DNA of 33,283 bases, taken from Streptomyces celluloflavus (GTDB lineage Bacteria; Actinomycetota; Actinomycetes; Streptomycetales; Streptomycetaceae). Position 1 is the stretch's first letter. Each line of letters starts with the position of its first letter. Position numbers and translations under genes: made by a program. The notes beneath the pieces were generated by a model. That model saw nothing but the letters and a program-made list of their open reading frames with translations. It did not search any database and had not been told where the DNA came from. Of the stretch, positions 24,826 through 33,209 are shown in pieces. The stretch spans positions 1 to 33,283 of the forward strand of contig JOEL01000064.1 of the NCBI GenBank assembly GCA_000720995.1, given 5' to 3'.

Positions 24826-26040
24826 GTGATCGCGAATGTCTCGGTGCACCGGCGGGCCAACGCCTTCGCCCAGTCCCTGGAGGAGCAGGACCTCCAGGAC
24901 TCGGCGGCCGAGGACCAGGTCGACACACCGGCGCAGACGCCGGGAGAAGCACGGCTGTTGGCGGTCGCCGACGGCCTCGGGAGGCTCCCGAGGCCGGAGA
25001 TGGCCACCGAGGTCAAAACAGTCCAGCGCGCCCAGCTCATCGCCGCGATGGAGGCCGCCTTCGCCGAAGGCGCTCCGTCCGACGGTGCCAGGGTGCCCGA
25101 GCAGCGCGCCGCCAAAGGCGCGCACCGCGCGGCGAAATCGATCGGCCGGCTGCGGCCGCGCTCCCGGCTCTCCAAAGGGCTGGCGGCGGGCGGGCTGACG
25201 GTCGGCGTCGCCGCCGGGGCGTTCACCGGCGTCGCGGCGGCCAGCTCCGACGCACTACCCGGCGACTCCTTGTACGGCCTCAAGCGCGGTATGGAGGACC
25301 TCAGACTCGGCATGGCCGACGACGACTCCGACCGCGGGCAGCTCTACCTCGACCAGGCGTCCATGCGCATGATGGAGGCCCGACGCCTGATGGAGCGCGG
25401 CCGCATCGCCGACCTCGACCACGAATCGCTGGGCGAGGTCCGCAAGGCGCTCAACGGCGTCGAGCACGACGCCGGAGAAGGCCACCGCCTGCTGCACGAG
25501 GCGTACGCACGCGACGGCTCGCTCGACCCCATCCAGGCGCTGAACTCCTTCACCAAGTCGCACCGGGACACCTGGACACAGCTGCGCGACCGGCTCCCGG
25601 TGCAGCTCATGGACGTCCGCGACCAGGTCAGCTCGGTCTTCGACGCCATAGACGACGAGGTCGGTCCGCTGCGCTCACTGCTGCCATCCGCCCCGGGCAG
25701 CAAGAGCCGCCACCGCGTGGCACCCAGCACCGCGGGCACCGAATCCGGCCACCGCGGTCACTCGGCACCCGCCGATATCGGGCCCGGCACCGGCAGACAC
25801 CGCAGCGAGGGGCACGCCCCCCGCCCGTCGGCCTCGCCGTCCCAGGACGACGGCCTGCTCGGCGGCGACACGGGCGGCCTGCTGGCCCCGCCGGCCAAGG
25901 GGAGCAGTCCGGCACCACCCGCTGACCACAGCCACGGCAAGGGCAAGGACGCCCCCGGTCAGCCCGCCGTCACCCTCCCGCCGCTGATCCCGGGACTGCT
26001 TCCCGGTCTGGGCATCGACGGCGAGGACCTGACGAAGTAG
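24826..26040 (+). CDS. rsbN: Anti-sigma factor RsbN (DUF5667 protein)
   Basis: A 404-residue single-pass membrane protein expected to hold BldN inactive. Residues 1-115 are cytoplasmic and would bind the sigma factor. A membrane helix follows at about 117-140 (SKGLAAGGLTVGVAAGAFTG), preceded by a basic run (RLRPRSR). The outer part starts with SSDALPGDSLYGLKRGMEDL, the DUF5667 signature, up to about residue 255, and ends in a long Pro/Gly/His-rich tail. GTG 24826 has AGGAGG eight bases upstream; the earlier GTG at 24817 overlaps that site and is unlikely. Position directly after bldN and domain order support the identification. Confidence 0.93.
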   Translation: MIANVSVHRRANAFAQSLEEQDLQDSAAEDQVDTPAQTPGEARLLAVADGLGRLPRPEMATEVKTVQRAQLIAAMEAAFAEGAPSDGARVPEQRAAKGAHRAAKSIGRLRPRSRLSKGLAAGGLTVGVAAGAFTGVAAASSDALPGDSLYGLKRGMEDLRLGMADDDSDRGQLYLDQASMRMMEARRLMERGRIADLDHESLGEVRKALNGVEHDAGEGHRLLHEAYARDGSLDPIQALNSFTKSHRDTWTQLRDRLPVQLMDVRDQVSSVFDAIDDEVGPLRSLLPSAPGSKSRHRVAPSTAGTESGHRGHSAPADIGPGTGRHRSEGHAPRPSASPSQDDGLLGGDTGGLLAPPAKGSSPAPPADHSHGKGKDAPGQPAVTLPPLIPGLLPGLGIDGEDLTK

Positions 26041-26098
26041 CACGGAACAGTCCGCGGCAGGCGGCCGCCCGAAGCGGACTGAAGCGGTATCAGCGGCG

Positions 26099-26142
26099 CG
26101 CTCGGTGTTCTTCCGGTCCTTCCCTCAGAAGAACACCGAGCG
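26099..26142. terminator. Bidirectional terminator overlapping an acyltransferase stop
   Basis: CGCTCGGTGTTCTTC (26099-26113) pairs perfectly with GAAGAACACCGAGCG (26128-26142) around a 14-base loop. It separates rsbN from the convergent acyltransferase gene, and its right arm encodes the last residues RSVFF of that enzyme. Confidence 0.75.
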
Positions 26143-27129
26143 TCGCTGCACCAGCAGCTTGTAGAGCGTGTGCTGAATCGTTTCGCGAACCTGGTCGGTC
26201 AGGTTGAACATCAGCATCGGATCGTCGGCCGCCTCCGGCGAATAGCCGTCCGTGGCGATCGGTTCGCCGAACTGGATCGTCCACTTCGTCGGCAGCGGCA
26301 CCGCGCCCAGCGGCCCCAGCCACGGGAAGGTCGGCGTGACCGGGAAATACGGAATGCCCAGCACCCGCGCCAGCGTCTTGGCGTTCCCGATCATCGGGTA
26401 GATCTCCTCCGCGCCCACGATCGAGCACGGCACGATCGGCACACCGGCCTTCAGCGCCGTCGAGACGAAACCGCCCCGCCCGAAGCGCTGGAGCTTGTAG
26501 CGGTCCGCGAAGGGCTTGCCGATGCCCTTGAAGCCCTCCGGCATCACCCCGACGACCTCACCGCGCTCCAGCAGCCGCTGCGCGTCCTCCGCGCAGGCGA
26601 GGGTGTGCCCGGCCTTGCGCGCCAGCTCGTTTATCACCGGCAGCACAAAGACCAAATCGGCCGCCAGCAGCCGCAGATGCCGCTGGGCCGGGTGATTGTC
26701 GTGCACCGCGACCTGAAGCATCAAGCCGTCCAGCGGCAGCGTCCCGGAGTGATTGGCGACGATCAGCGCGCCGCCCTTCCCGGGGATGTTCTCGATGCCC
26801 CGCACCTCGACCCGGAAGTACTTCTCGGCCAGCGGCCGCAGCAGCGACATCAGGACCTGGTCGGTCAGCTCCTCGTCGTAGCCGAAGTCGTCGATCTCGT
26901 AGTCGCCGGTGATCCGCCGGCGCAGGAAGTTCAGCCCGCCCGCGATCCGCTCGTCCAGGGAGCGCGCGGGACGCTCCGCCGGGCGGCCGGGCTCCGCCGG
27001 CTCGTCGGGCCCGGTCCGCGCCTCCGGTACGGGCGCCAGCACCGGACCGCGCCCCGCACGCCCGGCCCGCAGGGACTTTCTGCGCGCCCGAGGCTCCTCA
27101 CCGAAGGGAATGACCTTGGCGTCCGCCAT
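26125..27129 (-). CDS. Lysophospholipid acyltransferase family protein
   Basis: A 334-residue PlsC-like acyltransferase, probably esterifying a glycerol-phosphate or related lipid at the membrane. The catalytic block reads IVANHSGTLPLDGLML: the His and Asp are six residues apart rather than four, a spacing I associate with the MGAT-like branch of the superfamily. The second block is GVMPEGFKGIGKP, and VPIVPCSIVGAEEIYP follows. The first 60 residues are Pro/Arg/Glu-rich and disordered looking. ATG 27129 has GAGGAG ten bases upstream and overlaps the end of the epimerase-like gene by 32 bases, so the two are translationally linked. No clear membrane helix is seen. Confidence 0.88.
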   Translation of the reverse strand: MADAKVIPFGEEPRARRKSLRAGRAGRGPVLAPVPEARTGPDEPAEPGRPAERPARSLDERIAGGLNFLRRRITGDYEIDDFGYDEELTDQVLMSLLRPLAEKYFRVEVRGIENIPGKGGALIVANHSGTLPLDGLMLQVAVHDNHPAQRHLRLLAADLVFVLPVINELARKAGHTLACAEDAQRLLERGEVVGVMPEGFKGIGKPFADRYKLQRFGRGGFVSTALKAGVPIVPCSIVGAEEIYPMIGNAKTLARVLGIPYFPVTPTFPWLGPLGAVPLPTKWTIQFGEPIATDGYSPEAADDPMLMFNLTDQVRETIQHTLYKLLVQRRSVFF

Positions 27130-28192
27130 CGTGGGTGAACTCCTCACTGGGTCGGGCCGCGCGTGCGGGCAGCACGGCGGCGAGCCGGTCGACGGTACGG
27201 GCGAGGGACTCCGGCGGCAGCAGCCCGGGTCCCCGGCTGCCGGCGAACTCCGCAAAGGTCTCCGCCGTCGTGTACTGCGGCTGGAACCCCAGTGTCTCGC
27301 GCATCTGTGTCGTCTGGACGACCCGGCCGTGCGTGAGCATCCGGATCTGTTCCGGCGAGAAGTCCGAGATACCGATGGCCCGCAGCGCCGTACCGGCCCA
27401 CATCACCGTCGGCAGGAACAGCGGCAGAGTGGGCCGTCCGAGCCGCCGGGAGGTCTGCGAGAGCAGCAGCACACCGTCCCCGGCGATATTGAACGTGCCG
27501 CTGTTGAGCGTGCCGCGGCGTGGCGCGGAGGCGGCGATCCGCAGGACCTCGATCGCGTCGTCCTCGTGAACGAACTGGAGCCGCGGGTCGTAGCCGAGGA
27601 CCGTGGGCAGGACGGGCAGCGAGAAGTACTCGGCGAGCGGCGAGTCCGCGCACGGCCCGAGGATGTTCGCGAAGCGCAGTACGCACACCGCCACATCGGG
27701 CCGGCGCCGGGCGAAGCCCCGGACGTACCCCTCGACCTCGACGGCGTCCTTGGCGAAGCCGCCGCCGGGCAGCGACTTCGGCGGGGTGGTCTCGGTGAAG
27801 ACCGCCGGGTCGCGGGGCGCGGAGCCGTAGACGCTCGTACTGGATTTGACGACCAGTCGCTGCACATTCGGCGCCTTCTGACAGGCGCCGAGCAGCTGCA
27901 TGGTCCCGATGACATTGGTTTCCTTCACCACGGCGCGACCGCCACGGCTGCCCAGGGGCGTGCCGTTGATGTCCATATGGACAACGGTGTCGACACCCGT
28001 CTCGGCCAGGACCCGGGCAATCGTCGGATGCCGGATATCGGCTTTGAGGAATTCGGCGCCACCCAAATGGTGCTCCGGGGGCACGGCATCGACACCGATC
28101 ACCCGATCGACGTCGGGGTCACGCTGGATACGGCGGACGAACCGGCCCGCCAGTTGCCGCGCGGCTCCCGTGACGAGCACGACCTTGCCCAA
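27098..28192 (-). CDS. Atypical NAD-dependent epimerase/dehydratase family protein
   Basis: A 364-residue extended SDR. The nucleotide-binding start is VVLVTGAARQLAGRFVRRI, with VIGVDAV ending the second strand; KADIRHP and VVKSSTSVYGS follow. The expected YxxxK catalytic pair is absent: the aligned segment reads GGFAKDAVEVEGYV. The end of the protein has FVHEDDAIEVL and a region like other actinobacterial members. TTG 28192 is preferred, since GGAAGG lies about 6-10 bases upstream and it gives MGKVVLVTGAA; GTG 28225 is the alternative and has no good ribosome-binding site. The 3' end overlaps the acyltransferase gene, suggesting a common role in lipid or envelope metabolism; the substrate is unknown. 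Confidence 0.85.
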   Translation of the reverse strand: MGKVVLVTGAARQLAGRFVRRIQRDPDVDRVIGVDAVPPEHHLGGAEFLKADIRHPTIARVLAETGVDTVVHMDINGTPLGSRGGRAVVKETNVIGTMQLLGACQKAPNVQRLVVKSSTSVYGSAPRDPAVFTETTPPKSLPGGGFAKDAVEVEGYVRGFARRRPDVAVCVLRFANILGPCADSPLAEYFSLPVLPTVLGYDPRLQFVHEDDAIEVLRIAASAPRRGTLNSGTFNIAGDGVLLLSQTSRRLGRPTLPLFLPTVMWAGTALRAIGISDFSPEQIRMLTHGRVVQTTQMRETLGFQPQYTTAETFAEFAGSRGPGLLPPESLARTVDRLAAVLPARAARPSEEFTHDGGRQGHSLR

Positions 28193-28339
28193 GATCAGCC
28201 CTTCCTTCCCGCCCTCGGCCTTCACCTGAGCCGAGCTGTGCCCGTCACGCTATCGGGTCGGTGTTGCGCTGTGATGACCACACGATGCCCTGGCCGCATT
28301 TCCTGCCCGCGCACCGCCCATTCGGGCCATGAACGCACC

Positions 28340-28375
28340 GCAGCCCCCCACCACACAGAGGTGATGGGGGGCTGC
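28340..28375 (-). terminator. Hairpin downstream of the bS22 gene
   Basis: GCAGCCCCCCA (28340-28350) pairs with TGGGGGGCTGC (28365-28375), and CAC/GTG extends it. It lies 20 bases after the bS22 stop and ahead of the epimerase-like gene, so the two are probably separate transcripts. Confidence 0.65.
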
Positions 28376-28395
28376 GAAATCGCGATCAGCGTCGC

Positions 28396-28494
28396 TTACT
28401 TCTTGTTACGACGCTGAACGCGGGTGCGCTTGAGCAGCTTGCGGTGCTTCTTCTTGGCCATCCGCTTGCGCCGCTTCTTGATAACAGAGCCCAC
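28396..28494 (-). CDS. Small ribosomal subunit protein bS22 (AURKAIP1/COX24 domain)
   Basis: A 32-residue, extremely basic protein with the sequence pattern [20 protein letters not shown], then [11 protein letters not shown]. This is the AURKAIP1/COX24 motif of the tiny actinobacterial 30S protein (bS22, also called bTHXc). GTG 28494 has GCGAGG about six bases upstream; the gene is too short for ordinary ORF lists. It lies between the BldC-like gene and the epimerase-like gene and has its own terminator. Confidence 0.93.
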   Translation of the reverse strand: MGSVIKKRRKRMAKKKHRKLLKRTRVQRRNKK

Positions 28495-28561
28495 GACTAC
28501 CCTCGCTTACTTCGAATCACTCGGTGCGGGGCGTCCGAGCCCACACTACCTACATCGGGCC

Positions 28562-28591
28562 AGCCTACCCGGCGCCGGGCGTACGGCGTAA
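28562..28591 (-). promoter_or_regulatory. Candidate promoter of the bS22 gene
   Basis: On the minus strand TTACGC (28591-28586) and TAGGCT (28567-28562) are 18 bases apart, close to main-sigma boxes, with a predicted start about 60 bases before the bS22 GTG. Confidence 0.35.
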
Positions 28592-28613
28592 TCCGAGGGT
28601 CACCACAGGCCCC

Positions 28614-28823
28614 TCAGGCCGATTCCACCCCCACGTACGACTCGCGGAGGTAGTCGTGAACCGCCTGCTCCGGAACCCGGAAGGACCTCCCCACCCGGAT
28701 CGCGGGCAGATGACCGCTGTGCACCAAGCGGTACACGGTCATCTTCGACACACGCATCACGGTAGCTACTTCCGCCACCGTCAGAAACACGACCTCGTTG
28801 AGAGGCCTCTGGTCCGCAGCCAT
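28614..28823 (-). CDS. BldC-like helix-turn-helix regulator
   Basis: A 69-residue protein made almost wholly of a MerR/excisionase-type winged helix-turn-helix: FLTVAEVATVMRVSKMTVYR, then LVHSGHLPAIRVGRSFRVPE and VHDYLRESYV. The size and pattern match the BldC family, which binds direct repeats of DNA in streptomycetes. Whether this is bldC itself or a paralogue cannot be settled from the window; in my recollection the gene beside the bS22 gene is a bldC paralogue. ATG 28823 is chosen because it gives the usual short form MAADQRPLNEV; the frame extends to 28856. Confidence 0.85.
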   Translation of the reverse strand: MAADQRPLNEVVFLTVAEVATVMRVSKMTVYRLVHSGHLPAIRVGRSFRVPEQAVHDYLRESYVGVESA

Positions 28824-28951
28824 GACACACCTGCACCTTCCGCATAAGACGGGCACCGGCTTCCCCTCCGGTGACTCTTCGTCGCTATGCGCTCACTCCC
28901 CAGATTAGGGGCGGGTGATGCGAGTGGGGAAGAGGAGCTGTGAACAGCCGC

Positions 28952-29776
28952 CTACCGTGACAGATACGCCTGATTGAGCACATATCGCACCAGTGGCAGA
29001 TAGGAGACGGATCGCACGGCATCATCGAGCGGAACGGCCACCGACACCCGTCCCTCCGCCTGGCCGACGAACAGCGCGGGATCGTCCGTATCCGCCAGCC
29101 CAATGGCCTCGATGCCCAGCTGACCTGCCCCGCAGACCCATCCGTGGTCCCCGATGACCAGACCCGGCAGTGGCCCCATGGCGTCCGCCGCGGCGCCGAG
29201 GACGGTACGCACCGGAAGCGGCGAATGGGTGTGCACGCCCCCCACATCCGGTGCGCCCCGCACGCCGGGCTCGCGCATCATCGCGACTCCTCGTACGTAC
29301 TCAAGGGTGTACGTACGTAGCCCGAACCGGGTCGTCATGTCGATACTGCTGCCATACGCCGGGGTGAGGACGGTGCAGCCCGCTGACGAGAGAGCGTCTG
29401 CCAGTACGGCGTAGAACTCCAGCAGCCGGTGCGGATGGCCGGTGCCGATCAGCACCGGCGCCCGCCGGTCGGCCGCCTCGCCGACCCGCTCGGCAAAACG
29501 GTCCAGCGCCGCGATCGTACGATCAGGATCGATCTCGTCGGGGCCGGAAGTATGCGCGGGATCGACCGAAACCCCGCACTCCCGCCCCATGAGTCGCAGA
29601 ACTTCCCCGACCGACCAGTCCCGTTCGGGTTCCAGCCCGAGCAACGCCCGGGGGTCACGCGCCGCGAAGAGCCGGTAGCGGCCCAGACTCTTCTCGCGCG
29701 GGGTCGCGATCGTCCCCGCGAGCCGCGCCTCGATCAGATGCGCCCGCAGCGCACCGGTCCCCGACACCCGGCCCAT
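28952..29776 (-). CDS. Putative phosphatase (uncharacterised actinobacterial family)
   Basis: A 274-residue soluble protein of a type commonly annotated as phosphatase in Streptomyces, which I recall rather than derive. Visible conserved-looking blocks are GTGHPHRLLEFYAVLADAL (about residue 125), LTPAYGSSIDM, HTHSPLPVRTVL, LVIGDHGWVCGAGQLGIEAI and VGQAEGRVSVAVPLDD. Several His and Asp residues in these blocks could bind metal, but I cannot assign a catalytic site. No signal peptide or membrane helix is seen. ATG 29776 is a reasonable start although its ribosome-binding site is weak. It ends about 130 bases from the BldC-like gene, which runs the same way. Confidence 0.65.
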   Translation of the reverse strand: MGRVSGTGALRAHLIEARLAGTIATPREKSLGRYRLFAARDPRALLGLEPERDWSVGEVLRLMGRECGVSVDPAHTSGPDEIDPDRTIAALDRFAERVGEAADRRAPVLIGTGHPHRLLEFYAVLADALSSAGCTVLTPAYGSSIDMTTRFGLRTYTLEYVRGVAMMREPGVRGAPDVGGVHTHSPLPVRTVLGAAADAMGPLPGLVIGDHGWVCGAGQLGIEAIGLADTDDPALFVGQAEGRVSVAVPLDDAVRSVSYLPLVRYVLNQAYLSR

Positions 29777-29960
29777 ACTGGCCCGTTGGCCGCGCGCCGG
29801 ATGCCCGAACCGACAGGTAGTCACACATCCGTGGGCGTGGCGCCACCCGCGGCCGTAGGGAGCCGGTCCGGCCACGCCTCGGTCCCGGCCCACCGTGCGG
29901 CGCTACGCCCCGACAACCCCAACAGCCCTGGCTACCGCTGCCGTCCGTCGCGGACCCGGC

Positions 29961-31136
29961 CTACGGCAGCAGCCCGTGCGCCGGGAACACCGCCCGGCGG
30001 GTGGCCAGCACCGCCTGGTCCAGCCGGTCGGCGGGGTCGTAGCCGCCGTCGGCGAAGTCCCGCCAGCGCGGCTCACGCCCGTCCGTCATCCGCTGCGGCG
30101 CCAACTGCCGCGTCCTGCGGAACACTTCGTGCCGCCATGCCTCGGGCACCGGCGTGCCCGGGTCGATCGGCCGGCCGGCCGCGATCGCCGTCAGATGCGT
30201 CCAACTGCGCGGCACCACGTCCACCACCGCATAGCCGCCGCCACCGAGCGCAACCCACCGACCGGCCGCGTGCTCGTGCGCCAGCTCGTGGCAGGACATG
30301 GCCACCGCCCGCTGCGCGTCGACGCTGACCGCCAGATGCGCGAGCGGGTCATCGAAGTGGGTATCCGCGCCGTGCTGCGAGACGATCACATCCGGCCGGA
30401 ACGCGCCGAGCAGCTCCGGCACCACCGCGTGAAAGGCCCGCAGCCACCCCGCGTCACCGGTCCCGGCCGGCAGCGCCACATTCACCGCGCTGCCCTCCGC
30501 ACCGGCCCCGCCGGTTTCCGTCGGCCATCCGGTCCCCGGAAAGAGTGTCCGGGGATGCTCGTGCAGCGAGATCGTCAGCACCCGCGGGTCGTCCCAGAAC
30601 GCCGCCTGCACCCCGTCACCGTGGTGGACGTCCACATCCACATACGCGACCCGCCGCGCGCCCAGCTCCAGCAGCCAGGCGATCGCCAGCGCCGCGTCGT
30701 TGTAGACGCAGAAACCGGCCGCGCCGCCCGGCATCGCGTGGTGCAGCCCGCCGGCGAAGTTCACCGCGTGCAGCGCGGCACCACCCCAGACCGCTTCCGC
30801 CGCGCCGACCGACTGCCCGGCGATCAGCGCCGACGCCTCGTGCATCCCCGCGAACGCCGGGTCGTCCACCGTCCCCAGGCCGTACGAGATGTCCGCCGAG
30901 GCGGGGTCGGCCGACGCGCGGCGGACCGCGTCAAGATAGTCCGCACGGTGCACCAGCCGCAGCGTGGAGTCCCCGGCCGCCGCGGCCGCGACCACCTCCA
31001 GCGGGCCCCGGTCGAGCCCGTACGCCTCCACCAGCCGCATGGTCAGCGCGAGCCGGACCGGGTCCATCGGATGTCCGGGCCCGAAGTCATAGCCCGTTAC
31101 TGCCTCGTCCCACATCAGCTGTGCGCGGCCGCTCAT
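29961..31136 (-). CDS. acuC: AcuC-type acetoin utilisation / histone-deacetylase family protein
   Basis: A 391-residue class I HDAC-fold deacetylase, expected to remove acetyl groups from lysine, as AcuC does on acetyl-CoA synthetase. Motifs: GPGHPMDPVRL, GGLHHAMPG with the catalytic His pair, GFCVYNDAALA, VDVDVHHGDGVQ with the zinc Asp and His, SLHEHP, SQHGADTHFDDP with the second zinc Asp, and LGGGGYAV with the catalytic Tyr. ATG 31136 gives the usual start MSGRAQLMWDEA; GTG 31145 is an alternative. The start lies inside the end of the MFS gene (50-base overlap), so translation is coupled. Confidence 0.93.
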   Translation of the reverse strand: MSGRAQLMWDEAVTGYDFGPGHPMDPVRLALTMRLVEAYGLDRGPLEVVAAAAAGDSTLRLVHRADYLDAVRRASADPASADISYGLGTVDDPAFAGMHEASALIAGQSVGAAEAVWGGAALHAVNFAGGLHHAMPGGAAGFCVYNDAALAIAWLLELGARRVAYVDVDVHHGDGVQAAFWDDPRVLTISLHEHPRTLFPGTGWPTETGGAGAEGSAVNVALPAGTGDAGWLRAFHAVVPELLGAFRPDVIVSQHGADTHFDDPLAHLAVSVDAQRAVAMSCHELAHEHAAGRWVALGGGGYAVVDVVPRSWTHLTAIAAGRPIDPGTPVPEAWRHEVFRRTRQLAPQRMTDGREPRWRDFADGGYDPADRLDQAVLATRRAVFPAHGLLP

Positions 31137-32346
31137 GCCCGTCACCGTACCGGGCCGACGATGACCCGAACGAGCGGGCGTACACCAGCGTCACCAGCAC
31201 CAGGGCCATCGGTACGAGCATCGCCCCGCGGTAGCTCCAGGCATCACCGAGCGCACCGACCAGCGGTGAACCGACCAGAAAGCCCACGTAGTTGAAGATA
31301 TTCAGTCGCGCAATGGCCATATCCGAAGCTTCGGGGCCCAACTTCTCACCAGCCTGCCGCCCGGCTGCCGCGAAAGTCTGCGGCACGATCACACACAGCC
31401 CCAGCCCGAGCAGCGTGAACCCCGCCATCCCCGCCCACGCGCCGGGCGCCACCGCCACCACCGCGAAACCGACCGCCGCGACCACCGTCCCGGTCCGCAC
31501 CACGGCCACCGCCCCGAACCGCCGCACCCCCAGATCGCCGACCGACCGCCCCAGCAGCGTGGTGACCATATAGACGTTGTACGGCACGGTCGCGAGCTGC
31601 TCCGAACTGCCCAGCACATCCTGCAAGTACTTCGCGCTCCAGTTGGAGACCGTCGAATCCCCGATGTACGCGAACGCCATCACCAGACACAGCGGCAACA
31701 GCAGCTTCATCACAACGGGAGGGGTCTTGGCCTCACCGGTCACTGCCGGACCGCCCTGCGCACCCCCGGGGTCGCGGTCCACGAACCACCGGCCCACGAC
31801 CAGCGCCAACGGCACCAACACCGCCACCACCGGCCCGTACAGCACCTCCAGCGACAGCTGCCAGTGCGCCCCCACCCAGGCCAGCGAGGCCCCCACGATG
31901 CCGCCCAGGCTGTACGCGGCGTGAAAGCCGAGCATGATGCTCCGCCCGTACGCGCGCTGCAAACTCACCCCGAGCATGTTCATCGAGGCGTCCAGCGCCC
32001 CCACCAGCAGCCCGAACGCCGCCAGCGCCACGGCCACTTGCGCCAGCCCGCCGGCCGACCCGACGGCCAGCAGCGCCAGGCACACCACGGGCTGCACTCC
32101 CCGCAGCACCCTGCTGGGCCGCACCCGCTTGACCAGGTGCTCGGTGACCAAACTGCCGACGCCCGCGAGCACCGGCACCGCCGCCAGGAAGGCGGGCAGC
32201 AGCCCGTCCGAGATCCCATAGCGCTGCTGGATCGCCGGTATTCGGGTCACCAGGAGGGCGAAGACCGCGCCCTGGACGAAGAAGCTCAGCGCAAGCGAGA
32301 CCCGGCCGTGCCGCAGCTGCGCTCCTGGAACCAGAGGGGCCGTCAT
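31087..32346 (-). CDS. MFS transporter
   Basis: A 419-residue membrane protein with about 12 hydrophobic helices and a loop of charged residues in the middle (about 195-210), typical of a two-times-six MFS carrier. Segments such as LALSFFVQGAVFALLVTRIP at the start, ALDASMNMLGVSLQ, GFHAAYSLGGIVGA and FTLLGLGLCVIVP fit a FucP/bypass-like MFS subgroup, but the substrate cannot be told. ATG 32346 is the first start; the ribosome-binding site is weak, and TAGGCT lies 9 bases before it as a possible -10 box. The gene overlaps acuC, so transport and deacetylation may be co-expressed. Confidence 0.88.
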   Translation of the reverse strand: MTAPLVPGAQLRHGRVSLALSFFVQGAVFALLVTRIPAIQQRYGISDGLLPAFLAAVPVLAGVGSLVTEHLVKRVRPSRVLRGVQPVVCLALLAVGSAGGLAQVAVALAAFGLLVGALDASMNMLGVSLQRAYGRSIMLGFHAAYSLGGIVGASLAWVGAHWQLSLEVLYGPVVAVLVPLALVVGRWFVDRDPGGAQGGPAVTGEAKTPPVVMKLLLPLCLVMAFAYIGDSTVSNWSAKYLQDVLGSSEQLATVPYNVYMVTTLLGRSVGDLGVRRFGAVAVVRTGTVVAAVGFAVVAVAPGAWAGMAGFTLLGLGLCVIVPQTFAAAGRQAGEKLGPEASDMAIARLNIFNYVGFLVGSPLVGALGDAWSYRGAMLVPMALVLVTLVYARSFGSSSARYGDGHERPRTADVGRGSNGL

Positions 32347-32480
32347 GGCCGCTCAGCCTAGAACTCCCCGCTACCGCTGGGTAGATGGATCACACAGCCA
32401 ATTCCGCCGGGGGGTGCCGGCGTACGCGTACGGCAGGCACAGGCAGGTGTGCACGTACGGCAGGCGGGCCGGCCGGCGGC

Positions 32481-33125
32481 CTACTGGAGGAGCCGCGGCA
32501 GCTCCTTCATCTCGGAGAACAGCGCGGTGGCCCCGGTCAGCCGCTCCCCCGGTGTCATCGCCGTGAAGCCGTAAACATCCATCCCCGCGGCCAGAGCCGC
32601 CCGCACCCCCAGCGGGCTGTCCTCGACCACCGCGCACCGCCCGGGCGGCACCCCCATCACCTTCGCCGCGTGCAGAAACAGATCCGGCGCCGGCTTCCCG
32701 CGCCCCACATCCTGCGACGAGAAGATCCGCTCCTCCCCGAACCACGCGAACAGCCCCGTCCCGTTCAGCGCCACCCGGATCCGCTCATGGCTCCCGGACG
32801 ACCCGACGCAGTACGGCACCCCGTCCGCGGCCAGCTCCCGCAACACCTCACCGACACCCGGTACGGGCTCCAGTTGCGCGCGGAACGCCTCGAACACCCG
32901 GGCATGAAAGCTCTCGTCGAAACCGGCCGGCAGCCGCTCACCGGAACGCTCCAGAACCAGGTCGTGAATACGGTGCACGGCCGCGCCCAAATAGTCGCGG
33001 AGCGAATCCTCGTACGTGGTGGGGTGACCCAATTCGGTGAGGTAGTCGGCGAGGATCCGGTTGGAGATCGGCTCGCTGTCCACCAGAACACCGTCGTTAT
33101 CAAAAATGACCAGGTCGTAGCGCAT
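32481..33125 (-). CDS. HAD-IA family hydrolase (phosphoglycolate phosphatase / beta-PGM-like)
   Basis: A 214-residue cytoplasmic HAD phosphatase. Motif I is FDNDGVLVDSEP (nucleophile Asp8, second Asp10), a four-helix cap covers about 15-80, motif II is VGSSGSHERI, the motif III Lys is in GRGKPAPDLF, and motif IV is VVEDSPLGVRAA. This is the common layout of small sugar-phosphate phosphatases; the substrate is not evident. ATG 33125 gives MRYDLVIFDNDG. Only 35 bases separate the start from the rRNA operon terminator, so any dedicated promoter must overlap the terminator region. Confidence 0.9.
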   Translation of the reverse strand: MRYDLVIFDNDGVLVDSEPISNRILADYLTELGHPTTYEDSLRDYLGAAVHRIHDLVLERSGERLPAGFDESFHARVFEAFRAQLEPVPGVGEVLRELAADGVPYCVGSSGSHERIRVALNGTGLFAWFGEERIFSSQDVGRGKPAPDLFLHAAKVMGVPPGRCAVVEDSPLGVRAALAAGMDVYGFTAMTPGERLTGATALFSEMKELPRLLQ

Positions 33126-33160
33126 GCCCCGAGCGTACCGAGCCGCTCCGGAACGCAAAA

Positions 33161-33202
33161 AAGCTCCGGTCTCTGAACCAAAAAGTTCAGAGACCGGAGC
33201 TT
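33161..33202 (-). terminator. Rho-independent terminator of the rRNA operon
   Basis: An 18-bp perfect stem (33161-33178 with 33185-33202) and a 6-base loop lie 8 bases after the 5S gene. On the minus strand a run of six T residues follows the stem, a classic intrinsic terminator. Confidence 0.95.
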
Positions 33203-33209
33203 AAAATTT

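Noticed and set aside
32427-32465. Direct repeat CGTACGGCAGGC (32427-32438 and 32454-32465)
   Set aside because: Two short copies in a GC-rich spacer between the HAD and MFS genes; too little to call a functional element.
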